Shown: positions 27,035 to 39,930 of the stretch, piece after piece
Layout: each line of letters opens with the position of its first letter
Position numbering within the stretch: the first letter of the stretch is position 1
NCBI GenBank assembly: GCA_946699065.1
Contig: CAMPDV010000916.1
Span: forward strand, 1-64,000
DNA: 64,000 bases
Origin: Loxodes magnus
Lineage: Eukaryota; Ciliophora; Karyorelictea; Loxodida; Loxodidae
Direction: 5' to 3'
Notes under the pieces: generated by a model
What the model saw: only the letters and a program-made list of their open reading frames with translations
Databases searched by the model: none
What the model was told of the DNA's origin: nothing
Position numbers and translations under genes: made by a program

Positions 27035-27735
27035 ATTTGATAGATAAGTGGATCGGATAAAAACCGTGCCTTCCGCGTCTAATGTATATGATTCTAATTT
27101 TTTTCAACAGAAAATATTAAAAAATGTGCTCCCTGCGTCTAATATATATGACTTGCTATAAATTTGATAGATAAATGCTCTGTAATCTTAATAATTCCAT
27201 CTCCATCTTATGTATATAATTATTTACAAATACGATAGACAAACGGTACTGAAGATTAACGGACCATCAGCGTCTAATATAAATGATCTTCAAAAATATA
27301 CACATCTCTTTATATAAATCGTCATAAAAGTGAATATAACATGCCCGAGATTCAAAAGTTTCTGTAACATAAAAATAGAAGCATTTGAATTATATATCGT
27401 ATCCACTACATCTAGATAATATAAAAATACGGCTTATAAAATAGTTAGGTACTAAGAAAGAATAATAAATTGAAAATATTTACAAAAATCAATATTTTTT
27501 ACAGAAAAGGAGCATAATATAAAAGATGTTATTGAATGAGGGTAATAAATAAAAATTCAATATGAAAAGCAAAGGATAAATGAGGATGAAAAGGTGTCTT
27601 TTCTTTATATGATAGAGAAGTTAATTAATTTAAAGCAAATTAAATATTCATACAGCGTCAATTAATAAAAGTTGTCATAATTTAATAGATATTTGCTAAA
27701 AATATAAAATTGTGACTCCACCTCTAATATATATC
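27035..27735. repeat. Degenerate tandem array, period about 67 bp
   Basis: A unit built from GATAGATAA, about 27 variable bases, then GCGTCTAATATATATGA recurs in one orientation. The GCGTCT anchor (or a mutated form) is seen at 27,075, 27,135, 27,203, 27,270, 27,408, 27,657 and 27,720, with spacings of 60-68 bp or near multiples. The GATAGA half is seen at 27,039, 27,165, 27,234, 27,374, 27,613 and 27,683, usually 36-38 bp before its anchor. The first four units are clear and the rest decayed. No protein frame is kept across units. It could be a minisatellite, or a run of short structured units at the end of a mobile element. Confidence 0.65.
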
Positions 27736-30700
27736 TCAAGACTTAACTGAGAAAGATTAAAAAAAATAAAAAATTTGTTCTTTAATTTATTTTCTTAATT
27801 TTTTATTTGTTTTAGTTAATTTTGGTCCTAATTCAAATTAGAATATACTAAGAAAAATTTCATATTTTTTCCATTTATATGCTTGGCTAATTAAGTAATA
27901 TAAAAATATATTAGTAAATTTAATCAAGAAAGAGTATAATTAAAATAAATTATCCCTTTTATATTAAACATATTTCACTTTATTTCAGTAATGTCATTTT
28001 TATATCTTAATTAATAAAATAAAATAGCATTATGTAATTCTAATTAATAAAATGTCTCTTTTTTTGTAAATTTGCTTTTTTTCAAACTTATCAGAAAGGA
28101 ATAGTGGTTTAATATTTGTAAATTAAAACTTTCATAAAAATTAAATGTGCATACCATACTAGTGTATAAATTTTAGAATTAGCATTACTATTTAGCTTAA
28201 AGTTTATCTACTTCAAATAATCAGAAGTTAAGAGATATAATTTAAATCAAAAAATTTAAATAGTTTTATTAAATTAATTTTAATTATTTACTATTATTCA
28301 CTGCTTAAATAAGCAATAATTTTTCTTGACTAAATAGTTTAATAATGTAGAAAATACTTAAAGTTATAATAAACGAACTAATAAGATAAAAATATAATGC
28401 TGCTACTTATTTATTTTAGTGCATTTTAATAAAAATATTAACATGCTTACATTATATAATTCTAATTTATATGTGCTAATTGATTAAAATTTAGAAAAAG
28501 TTAGCAAGTTATTTATGTAAAATCGAAATTGATGTAATAACAAAAATATACCTTTTGTTATAAATATAGTATGAATAATATAATTAAAAACACCTTTAAA
28601 TTTTATCTCTATGTTTAAAAACTCCAAAATACAAAATTAAAAACTAAAGCTTCATAAAATAAGTTATTAACTTGTGAAAAGAGAGTAAGATAAATTTAAG
28701 AAGTTAGGTGAGTTTTCAAATACTTCTATAAGTGAGTTACTATATCATATTCTTCATCATTCTGCAAGCTAAAAAGAGAGAATAATTACTAAGATAAAGT
28801 AATACTTTGTGATTAAATATAAAAAGCGTGCAGATTGCTTACAAGATATTCAAAATATTAGAAAAGGTGCAAACACTTATTTTATCTAATCTTCCATGAA
28901 TATCATAAATATAATTTTTTGTAATATTATAAAAAGAAACTTTGAGAGAATATTGGCTAAAGACAGATTGAATCGTAGCAATACAAACTTATAAAATGTA
29001 AGAGTTCCTAGCGTTTGTTATTAATTACCTAAGAAAAAACCAAAATATTTTAAATAAAAAATATAAGATAGTATTAAAAAATTTAGAAACTTAAAATGCT
29101 TAAAACTTAATATTAAAGAAAAATTAAGCAATAAATAAATTGACATTAATAAAGAATCAAATCAAGAAGAAAAATAAAAACCTAGGATTATTTTTAAATT
29201 AAAAAGACTAAAATAAAATAATTATATAACTCATATAAGTATTAAAATAACAAGCTTTACATCATCGAATGAGTAAGTTCTAGCTCAATTTTTAAGTTTT
29301 TAACTTATTATCTTTATAATAGAATTTAAGTATATTATTCGTTATGTATGTTAAATTATTTATAAACAATATTACTTAAAAGAACATACTAGCTTTGTGG
29401 TTTATAAAAAGCATTAAAAATTATCAAAATGCTTTTAAGATTTTTATATAGAAATAAATTTATAAAAAACTAGAAATTATTTCAAATTCTTTATAAAAAG
29501 AAAAATTATCGAAAAATATATCTAAAATAATTCCAACTTTTATTTCAAAAGATATTATATAGTAATCGAATAAATTAAAAGTCATTTTCTGTTAATTAAA
29601 AATCATCTTGCTAACTTTAAAATTTGATTTTATATAACTTGCAAAAGCTTGCTTTTACTCCTGATAAATATTTAAAAATTTTTTCTAAGAAATAATAATT
29701 AATATTTACAAGTTTTACTCAACAATTTATTTGTAACAAGATGAACTGATAATATTAAAACAAAGTAGTTAACGTATTTACTTTTATTAACCCTATTTTT
29801 TTTGATGCTGCTGCTAGATTTTATCTAAATCTTTTAATTCTTAAATTATTTTGTATTTTTTAATCCAGATTTAATTTAAAATTACGCACCAACTAAAATT
29901 ATCTTAATTTATTGACAAAAGGATTGATTGAAGGCAATTTTTTTATCATATTTAGCAGTATTTATAATAAAAAATTGTTGATAAGTTTCTCTTATCTAAA
30001 TTAAATTAAATTAAAATATAATATAAATACTTATACTATGAAATAGAGTATTTATACCTTTTTTAAATTTATAATTTCATTAAATTTCTATTTGATATTC
30101 TTGATTTCTCTTATATAAATAGAAATTTATTTATTGTCTAACATATATTTTTTAATCATTAATTAAAAAAACAAATTTTAATTTAAGTTCTGCAAAAATT
30201 TATGAAATAAAAATGAAACTTTGTGATATTTTATTTTTAAAAAGTTAATTATATTATTTATTTAGGTTTTTTATTTTTTCTATCTATTACTAAACTTAAA
30301 TAATATTTTTCTTTTATTTTAAATGTGATTACTTAAAATTTTTTAATCTTAATTAGATAAAAAAGAATAAAAGTTATAGATAAATCAATCTTCTTGGTAT
30401 TAGTTAATTGTTTTTTTTATTTTATTAACAAATCCTTTTGTGTTCATTGAAGCAGAAATTCAATTCAATTTGCTATTATAAATTTACCTTTTAGAGATGT
30501 AATAAAATATAGAAGCACAAGACATCAAGAGATTTAAAATTATTCCAGTTTAGAGATGATCTCAGATATTACCTAAATCTTAAAATTTTTGTATTTATAA
30601 CTTTTAGACTTACTATCAACATATAATCTTTTTGTATCTTTTATTTTATATTTCATAGAGAACTTTTTAGTAAATTATAGAGCTAATATTTTTTGTTAAG

Positions 30701-31437
30701 CAAAATTATTCTATTAAGTCATAATCTCATACTTATTTTTCAAATACACTAATAAATTTCATTGTTTTAGTGTTAACTTTAATATCATTTCTATTCATTA
30801 TGATTTTATATTTTTATAATTTCTTTTTAGTTTTAGAGATGCTTTAAATATAGGCCACACAGAATTTTTTTAATTTTAGAAGATATATTAATATAGTTAT
30901 TATCGATTTAAATACATGTTTTAATTCTTTATACATGCTTTAATGATTTATAATTAAATATATCTTTTATATATACTTTTTATCCCTTATATTTTTTACA
31001 TTTTGGAGTTAGTTTCTTAAATATCACTTATAAGATATTGAGCAAGTCTTTGCGCTAAAGCATATAACTCATGGTTATCTTTTCTTTTGCGATTTTTATC
31101 TAAATTTTTAAATTTTTGATCTCTTAAAATATTCCCATTTTTTTCTTAATTATCACTTTTTTTCTCTTTAAAGCTTAATTATAGCTAAATTTTTATAGTA
31201 TCTTAAAGAATATTATTAAATTATGTTTTAAGATAAACATATCATTTCTTATAGAACTTGCAACTAAATCAGTCTAATAAAAAAGCATCATTATATTGGT
31301 AAATTTGCTTGCTCAACTAGTTATGTAACTGACTTAAAATACTGAGAAGCTTTCTAAATAAAGTTCTTAGATCCTAAGCTTTATAATATCAATTTATTTA
31401 ATTAATTCAAAAATTAAATCTTTTTTTCAAATTCGTT
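27736..31437. other. Long AT-rich spacer
   Basis: About 3.7 kb of very AT-rich sequence. I see no RNA gene, no LINE motif and no clear repeat apart from A/T simple sequence. Confidence 0.4.
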
Positions 31438-31442
31438 AAAAA
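31438..31442 (-). terminator. Pol III T-run after tRNA-Cys
   Basis: The minus strand has five T directly after the last acceptor base of the tRNA, the usual RNA polymerase III termination signal. In DNA this AT-rich such a run is also common by chance. Confidence 0.5.
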
Positions 31443-31513
31443 GGACAAGGTGGGAGTCGAACCCACGACCTCTGGATCTGCAGTCCAATGCTCTACTACT
31501 GAGGTACTTTTCC
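31443..31513 (-). tRNA. tRNA-Cys (anticodon GCA), gene or young pseudogene
   Basis: The minus strand folds as a 71-nt cloverleaf. The acceptor is GGAAAAG with CTTGTCC, and the anticodon loop CTGCAGA carries GCA, which reads cysteine codons. The T arm is perfect (GTGGG, loop TTCGACT, CCCAC) and keeps a good B box. There are weak points: an A/G mismatch at the fourth acceptor pair, a C/C mismatch at the first D-stem pair (CCTC with GAGC), and a T/G pair at the top of the anticodon stem. The D-stem change also damages the A box. A T-run follows at once. The two mismatches suggest a pseudogene or a weakly expressed copy, but the fold and anticodon are clear. It is the only intact-looking RNA gene in the window. 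Confidence 0.75.
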
Positions 31514-32280
31514 CTCAAAATATGATTACAAAAAAGATTTAAATACATTAATTTCTCCTTTTAACAATCTAATAAAAGATAAATTTTGAAAATTAGCATT
31601 TTTAAATTGCAAGATAATACATTTTCTTTGCTTATGCATTTTGTTATATCTCAATTAAAAGCTTTTCAGTTTATTAAAAGATAGAGATAGAGATAAATGT
31701 AGTTATATATTAAATTAAAGTTACTATTTTTTCTCAACAGGTAGTAAAAAGGTAATTGATGAAGAAACCAACTATTAAATAATTTAGATCCACCTGAAAT
31801 CGCTTTAATGTAAAATAACTTTTTAAGATGCAAATCTTAAAAATAATAAATTAAAAAAATGAACATAATTAATACTAAGTCAGAAGCTAGTATTAAAAAG
31901 CATAAAATAGATTTTCTTTATTTTAAAGCTAATTTATTGAATTAAGCAAATTAATTTTATTATATTAAACTTTAAAGTTATTAAATGGATTCTATTCTTC
32001 CAAATTTGATTATAATATTGATTGAGTATAATTAATCATATATTTTAGAATTATTTGTAAATAGAATGCATTTAGTCATATTATTAAAATAAGCAAAATT
32101 AATTACATAAATATAACTTAAAAAAATCTATTAGCTCTTTTTTATTAAATAAACTCAAAACTTTAATTATAGATTTTACTTTTTTAATGATTGTTTAATA
32201 AAGTTTAGTATATTAATAAATATTAAATCAATAAATTAAACATATTATAATCCAAAAAACCTTAAGGAAGAATTTAATTA
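31514..32280. other. AT-rich spacer
   Basis: No feature recognised. Confidence 0.4.
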
Positions 32281-32600
32281 TGTAGCGCTGATTTCAGTGA
32301 AGACAAAAGGTTAAAATAATTGGAACAAAGAGAAAAAAATAGTCAATAATAGTAAGCAAATATTTAGAGAAAATATAATCAGTAAATATTAGCTAGAGTA
32401 CATTCTAGAAAATGAGAGAGAAAGAAATAAAGGAATTGCTTATGTAAATAAAGAAAGTTCAATGAAATTAGATGAAAAATGACAATAAAATTTTCAATAA
32501 ATAAAAAGAATTTTTAAATACAAAGATAAAAGTAAAGTTCATTTCATAATATAATAGAATGTATTTGAAGGAAAGTAGGAATGAGTATAAGCTAAAATCT
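32281..32600 (+). other. Weak coding-like island
   Basis: A purine-rich island reads, with TAA as Gln and TGA as Trp, as a charged peptide (VALISVKTKGQNNWNKEK, then LEYILENERERNKGIAYV) with G favoured at first codon positions. I cannot match it to the LINE blocks seen elsewhere and see no domain. It may be another remnant of a LINE charged tail, or chance. Confidence 0.25.
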
Positions 32601-35574
32601 ATTTTTTATATAATAATTATTTGTTTTAACAAGAAATATCAAGTTTCTAATTTTAGAAGGATTAACATTTTGACTATTTAAAGAAAAGGAAATTCTAAAG
32701 TTGTGGTAAAGTTTTTATTTGTTAAAATTTCAAGAAAGATAAATTATACATGACATAAATCGAAAAAATTCTTTTAAGACACTCATACAATGATCTTCCA
32801 TTCTCATTTACTAACTTTACTTTTTGACGAATTATGCTATAAGAAAAAATAATCTCAAAAAGCTATTTAATTTAATCGCTAAAATTCAGGGAATTTCATC
32901 TGTTTTCGGATCTAAAAAATATAGCAGACACGAGAATTCTTAAATTTTAATCAGTGCTTAGAGTAAATTAATTGATTACACTTCATCATTCTTTAAACAA
33001 TAATATGTCGCGTCTCATATAGAGTCTCTAAAATTTCTTCAAAAAGTATCTGTTAAATAGGTTTCACGTTTAAATTTTTATTAGAATATTACGATCAAGT
33101 TTCTTTCCTTTGAAACTTTCTTCAGTTTGGAATATATTAAGAAATTCATAACTCATCATAAATCGCCAATCTTATCCATTATAAATTTCTTCATCTTGAT
33201 TCCTTAAACTTAAGCAAAATTATAGAATTTTCAAATATTATTAAAAAAATGAATTGCAATTATAAAAATTTACGTAAATTTAACGCTTAAAAGAAAATTT
33301 AAAAACAATAAGTAAATTCAATTCAAGAAAAAATTAATTTTTTTCTTTTGCTCTTGATGTCTATAACAAAATTTATCTTTTCATTTAATTAATATAGCAA
33401 ATGTAGAAATATTAATGATAAATATAAATTTTTTTTAATAATTAATTAAATGAAAACGTAAGGATGTAATTATTTTTCGTAAACAAATGATTAGATTATA
33501 TAATCATTAAATATAAATAAAATTATAGATCTTTTATAATTTTTGATCCTTTAATACTTTAGACTTTACTTTTTTATTAATTTTTTAAACTTTAATTTTA
33601 TAATAAATGGTTTAGATAATATTAAATATTGAAAAAATTAAGTCACTAAGTCAAAAAAATATTGCTATTTTTGATATTTGTTAATGAAAGCTAGGATAGT
33701 TTTTTATTTAGATTTTTTATGCAGATAAAAATGTGTTTGATTGTTTTTTATCATAATTTATATTTAAGATAAAAATTTAAATATTTTATGGTAATTTATT
33801 TTATTTTTCTATTCTTTTTTATATCTTTTAAAGCATCTTATTATTATCTTTCTTACTTACAAAAATTTACTTATTTACTTAATTTTCAAATTTTATTTTT
33901 CAAATAAATCAATAAAAATTTAACAACTTCGTAATTATTAACCTTCTTCTATCTTATAAAGATATATTAATCAATTTTTTAATCATTTTATTAACACTGC
34001 CAAATTCAAATTAAATTTCTTTTTTCTGTACTTATTGTCATGCTTTTGCTAACTTATTAATTATTCAAAAATATATTTTTTAATAGATACTAAATTTACG
34101 AAATTTTATAATACAAAAATAAATCAAATCGCTGTCAAAATTTATAAAATACTGAAATTTAAAATTAAATCTTAGATTTAATTGTTATAGCATTTTAAGG
34201 TATTATTCTTCAAAGAATATAGATTTTTTTCATTTTATTATTATTATATAGAGGAAAAATGAGAAATAAAATAATATCAGTAAAACATAAATTTAAATTG
34301 AATAATTAGATCTAACTGCTATAATATAATTGATATAATATCATTAAAAATTAAATTCTTATGAAAAAGCGTATAAGTTCTTGTGATAATAGCAATTCTT
34401 TTAAAATCCAAAATTTATAAATATTCAAATCTTTAATCAATATAAACTTTAAATTTATGATTAATATAAATTAATAGGAATCTTAAAGTATTTGTGTTAT
34501 AATAGCTTTAAGATTTAAATACTTTTGATAAAAAATGAATAATAGTAAGATAAATAGATTAATACTATTAATTATAAAATTTATAATTTAGTATTAAATA
34601 TGAAAAATATTTTAAACTAATAAGAATTTAAAGTTTGTTTAGTTTTAATAAAGTGAAAAGTAACAAAACAAATAAATTGCTATATTTTGCTCAAAATATT
34701 TTTTGAGTAATTCATTTAAGTTGTATGAAAAACCTAAACCTATTAAATAAAAATAAAGCAGACATTTATAAAAATTAAAAATTAATCATATTATTTTTGA
34801 TTAGCATACAATAATGGTAATAATTGTTTTTCCGCTATAAAAATATATAAAATGATGATTCATTTGAAACTAAATAAATATAAAAAAATTAAAAATTAAA
34901 TATTGATTCTAAAGAAGAAAGTAAAGAAGTATCGGAAAAGAGTTGGAAGATGAAAAGAACTATGATTGAACTTTATGAACATAATTAAAAATGAAGTAAT
35001 AATTCCTATCAGAAACTTCATTTTATTATAATTTTTATTAAAGTGATTTCTTCTTAAAAATAAAAATAATTTGCTCTTCTATAGAAAATACAAAATTAAA
35101 AAGCTTCAATTAAAAGAATGGGATTAAATAAGCTTATTTAAACATTCTTTGATAAAGTAATCTAAGAATCTTTTTGCTTTATGCGAATTTTATTGAATCG
35201 ATAGATATCTATGCTTTAACAGAAAATTTTATATTAGAATAACTTATAAAAAACTTTTAAGCATAATATTCTATTTTATTTTAACGTAAAACAAAGCTAT
35301 GAATAAATATAGAGAACTTTTAACTATAGCAATGAAAAAAATTTGAAATTATTTTATTTTCAATAATATTCAATGCAAGCTTTTTTCTTAAATAAAATAT
35401 AATATTTTTTACTAGTTTTTTTAAACTTTTTTTCATCCAAAATTTATTTTGAATTTTGCTTTCATTAAAATGAATTTTTTTATGTAAAGTTGTAGATTGC
35501 TCTTGGATTGAATTATGTATTTTAAATTATATCATAAAAAAGGGTAAAATTAAATTTATAATCTTAGAGAAGAG
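32601..35574. other. AT-rich spacer
   Basis: No feature recognised. A slightly GC-richer patch near 32,780-33,190 gave no interpretable frame. Confidence 0.4.
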
Positions 35575-36356
35575 CTTCACTGTTAACTTCTATTTGTTTC
35601 CACTCTCTATTAAACAAAAGGATGTCGTAGGGCTTCATTAATCCGCCATCCTTGTCCCTCCAAAATACATTTTTCCTTCTGATTTCTTCTCTGACTGTTA
35701 TTCTATTCGTTAATTCTTGAGTCATAAAATTTGTTCTTTATATTTATCCTGCTCTTGTTGTCAAATGCAGAAATATTCTCCTAATATTTATTTCTTATTG
35801 TTCTTTCAAATTCTATTTTTTCCCAACATTTTTTTTAGCAATGATTCTTTTAACATATTTAGCATCAGATTTTTCTACGATAGAAATTTATCTTATAAGT
35901 ATCTTACTATTAATATTTAGATTTGATTTTCATCGGAAGAATTGACAACAATCTAATGCTTTTTTAATTACTACTTATTATTATTCTTATTTTTCTTACA
36001 GTTCTTTTATTTGCTATTAAAATTAAGAAAATTGGAATTAAAGCATTTAAGGAGATTCATTGAATTATTTGTCAATCTCTTTCATTTTAATTACTATTTA
36101 TGACTGAATCTTATTAAAAGTTTCTTCCATAGATGGAAATTATAGGTCTAGTTATTCAACTAGAATTTTTCAGCATGTTTTCAAGTTTTTCTGTCATTTA
36201 TCTTTGTTATTTTAATTAATTGTTGCACTGATTATGCGTACACTTCTTTATATCATATTTCTTAAGCATATCGAGGTTCCTATTCAGTTAGATTAGATTA
36301 TAATTCTTGTTTTTTTTAACAAATGAGCCAAGAGAGGGTTATTTATTAGGTGCCAT
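35575..36356 (-). pseudogene. LINE ORF1 copy starting MAP.KQ, with zinc knuckle
   Basis: On the minus strand an ATG at 36,356 opens MAPNKQPSLGSFVKKNK, like the start MAPKKQSSKNQQN of the copy at 57,294. The frame continues through Asn/Gln-rich sequence with a coiled-coil stretch (MTEKLENMLKNSS) to a zinc knuckle at 35,864-35,826, CQICQKNHCQKKC, which has one residue fewer than CX2CX4HX4C. TGA codes the residue just before the knuckle. The tail (NKFYDSRINEQNN, KEKCILEGQGWRI) resembles the tail at 48.5-48.8 kb (NLFYDQFYKEE). The shared start and end show this is a separate ORF1 subfamily from the EVSEF type. The frame may be nearly intact. No ORF2 follows. Confidence 0.65.
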
Positions 36357-38091
36357 CTCATTTTTCATAATAAAATAATAAAAAAATTTCTATGCAATCT
36401 GCATATTTTTTTTATCGTCTTAAAGATAATTAAAAATTAAGAATTTAAATAAAGAAACTCTCCAACTAATTTCTAATTATCTTTAAATTAGTTGAAGGAT
36501 TACTAAAACTTTCAGAAATTTTGAAAAAATGAAATTTCAATATTTCAAATATTAGAATAATAATTCCAGTCCTTTGATTATTATAATCTAGTTCTAATCT
36601 AAAAATTCTTTATTTAATTATGAGGAAATGTTTTAGCTTTATTTTTAAATTTCAGAGTAAAAATTATATATTATTTTCCTTTTTTAAACTATGCTTAATC
36701 CTGATTATAATCTCTAGTTTGTTTAGTTGATAGTTTAATATTGCCTTAGTTTTATATTCTCAGTAAATTATAGTAAAGCAACATAAAATTTTTATAATTA
36801 TCTTCTAAAAGTTCTATAAATATAAAAAATTATGATTACAATAAGGTAAAATCTATACATTCCTTTTTTCATCATAAAAAGAAAATCAAAATCAGTTAGC
36901 ATAATAAACTTTCTTAAATTGATAGTTAAAAATCATACTAATATTAATTAATTACTTTGTTTATTAAATAATCTATTTCATTTTCTGGCGCTTTCTATAT
37001 TCTAAAAATAGCTTAAATATTTAAATTAAAAAATAAATGAATCATCTAGAAAATAGCAAAATATTCATTTTATATAAATCATTTATTACTAACTTTAACT
37101 TGTTATTCTTATCAATTTCTAATTAAGATATTATATCACCTGCTAAAATTTGAGAAATTATAATATTGCTTTGATTATCAATCACTAGAAAGAGAAAAAA
37201 ATGAGCAAGTTATAAGGATTTAAGACTAAAAAAAACAAGAAGAATATGATATTGAAACTTATTGAAGATTAAAGACTACTAAAATCTTTTTTACGTGACA
37301 ATCCTAATAATGGTAAAGTTATTTTATTATATTATTATGTGATAATTTTGCTCTACTCAAAAAAAAACTTTTAAGAAAAGAGTAATTTATAAAAATATAT
37401 TAGTAAATATTATCGAGTAAACTTCTTTTTTTAGATTCAATTTAACTTAATTTACAATCGTAAATAATAAAAATCCTTTAAACTCATATATTATTACTTC
37501 ATTATTCTAAATATAATTCTTTTTGAGAAATATAATAAATCGTATCAATAATCTAAATTTCATAAAATATTACTTAATTTAAATAAAAATTTGAAAATAT
37601 ATTATAAGAAAAAATTAAAATTAATTATTTGACCATAAATATGAACTTTGAAGAATATAAGTATATTATAAATATTAACTTTATTTATTATAAGTTAAAT
37701 TAATAATTTCAAATAAAAAAATTAGGCTTGCTTGAACCAAAAATTATGTTGCTTTTTTTTAATTATTTTGTACCCTTTGAATTAAAAAAATCCCATAAAA
37801 GTGACTCTGAAAATTCCTATAATTACGCTTTATTACCTTTATTCTTATTAAGTTAAATATTTTAAAATGATTATTTCTTATGAAATCTAATATAATATTG
37901 TGAAATTAAATTAAAAAATGTACTATTTTTTAATTTTATAATAGTAGATTTTATTTTTATCATAATTTATATCAAAAAAATTAACAACTCTTTTAAGGAA
38001 GATTTAATTATAACGTTAGCAAACATCTTTATATTTATTTATTTTTAACTAAGAAAAATATTGAATCTAAAAGGGTTAATTTTGTATATAT
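36357..38091. other. AT-rich spacer
   Basis: No feature recognised. Confidence 0.4.
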
Positions 38092-38702
38092 GGAAGCTCA
38101 CATTAAATTTGGAAGAATAAACTAAAAAGTTTCTAATCTTCATAAGACAACGAAACGACTTAAAAAGCTTAAAACATAATCTGTGAAGTTTTAAGCAAAT
38201 AATCAAAAAGAAATTTCTACTTCTTAATGGAGAGGCTAAGTAAATATTTTTACATGCTAAGAGAAAACTCTAAATCCTAAGAAAAGTAGTAATATGAACT
38301 TTAATAAAGAAATCAAAAATAAATTCATTAATTCATGGGAAAATTGCGTTTTTAGCAAGCATTCTAATCTAACTCAATAATAGAATAATCTTAGTAATTA
38401 AAAAATAGATAAAATAAACTGTAGTATTTAAGAAATTAAAGGTTGTCCACTCTTATATTTGTAAGGATTTGATTTTTTATCATAAAAGAAATTCTTAATG
38501 GAAAAGCAATTGATCAAGACAGGATAAAAGGTGAGTTTCCGAAATTTGGTGAATACCTATTGATAATTTTTCACTCTTTTCTGAATAATATGCTAAGACT
38601 TGGAAGATTTCCTCAGGAACTAAAGGCATTGGTTATATTTCCCAATAATTAAAAAAGAAAATAAAGATGATTGAAAAAACTGACTACCTATTTTTTTAGT
38701 AA
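38092..38702 (+). pseudogene. LINE ORF2 fragment, linker to start of reverse transcriptase
   Basis: This plus-strand island aligns along its length with the minus-strand LINE at 61,640-61,020. Shared peptide blocks include FGRINQ, MNFN.EIKNKFI, SWENCVF, LSNQKIDKI, IKEI.NGKA, FLNNMLRLGR and KDDWKNW. Several one-base indels force frame changes, and it lacks the endonuclease before it and the catalytic YADD-type motif after it. It is therefore a dead internal fragment. Both Trp of DDWKNW are TGA here (38,672 and 38,681), while the intact element has TGG then TGA, a direct TGG/TGA swap at one homologous codon. Confidence 0.8.
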
Positions 38703-39499
38703 GACAGAAATGATAAAACTGTACATAGTTAAAAATAAAAAGGACCAAGAATACTAAAATTACCGAAAATTCTATACATTTTTTTTATTTATGTTACAGA
38801 TAAATTTAAAAATAAAAATAAATTATGAAAACATAAAAAATTAACAAATTTTTTTAATTATTTTTATAAAATATCTGCCTATGAAAAACCTGCTTCTTTA
38901 TCTAATTACATAAATTTTTAAATATTTAAAAATAAGGAAATCCGTATTGCACTCATTTAATAATTTAAGATTTTCCTAAAAATTTCTTGTAAAACATACT
39001 CAATTTAGAATGATAAAATATAAAATTTTTGATAGTTAATAAAACAAAAAAATTATAACTACTTAATAGTTTTTTATTAATTTAATATTATAAGCTTTAT
39101 TCTATATTTTTTAATTTAATGATTTAAATCCTTCAAAATTGATAGAAAATTTTAATTTTATTTATTTATAAAAAATTACGAATTATATTATTTTAGAAAG
39201 ATTTTTTTGCTAATTATTTAAGATTTTTATTGAAGCTTCTTTAATCGAAATCCAAAATATGATTGAAAGAATCTAACATCGATTTCATTTTGTTAATAGT
39301 TAAATTTTTAGATGTATATGTTTGTTAATTTGTAATTTAATACGATTATAAGAAGAAAAATAAAAGATAATAATAACTTAATAAATTTTCTTTGTTCATT
39401 AATCCAAATTAAATAATAAAACAAGGTATTCGTAATTTTTTGCTTTTAATTAAGTATTATATGTAATAGGAATTCCTATATTATTATTATTAAAAATTG
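38703..39499. other. AT-rich spacer
   Basis: No feature recognised. Confidence 0.4.
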
Positions 39500-39930
39500 T
39501 TTGTGGAATCCGACAGATCACCACTAAATAAATGTTTTAAATTTGGATTGCCTACGTTTTTACGAGTTCTAATACTTATGACTCTTGTCTTTATAGCTCC
39601 TCTTCTATAATCTTAATTTATTTCAGCTGTAATCCCAAGTTCTTCTGACTTAAGGTAATTTTTCAATCTGAAGACTTTTCCATTCTCCTTTTGCCAAATT
39701 TAGTTCTTGCTCTTTCGTATTCACTATTCTGATTGCTTCTTTTATAATTGTGTTTTCACTTTTTTAAATTCTCCACAATTCTTCACCAAAGATAGCTAAT
39801 TATTTCAATAGTAGCACAGTTTCCTTACTATAGTTCATTTTTCTGTTTTCTTAACTAATGTAGTCTGTTCTATCTCCATCTTATTGGAGTTTGCGTTCTA
39901 TTCTTATGACCTACAGACTTTAGAATTTTT
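39500..39930 (-). other. Coding-like fragment, probably ORF1-related
   Basis: A pyrimidine-rich island on the plus strand reads on the minus strand as a charged helical peptide: EELWRIQKSENTIIKEA, NTKEQELNLAKGEWKSLQ, RRTWDYSWNKLRLQKRS. TAA/TAG are taken as Gln, and TGA codes Trp in DYSW. Codons favour G at the first position. Trp spaced among Lys/Glu helices resembles the regions around the knuckle in the ORF1 copies, but I could not align it with one. It may be the N-terminal half of an ORF1 subfamily or part of an ORF2. Confidence 0.4.

Noticed and set aside
32780-33190. Coding island on the minus strand
   Set aside because: Slightly raised GC, but no frame with consistent composition, motif or second copy.
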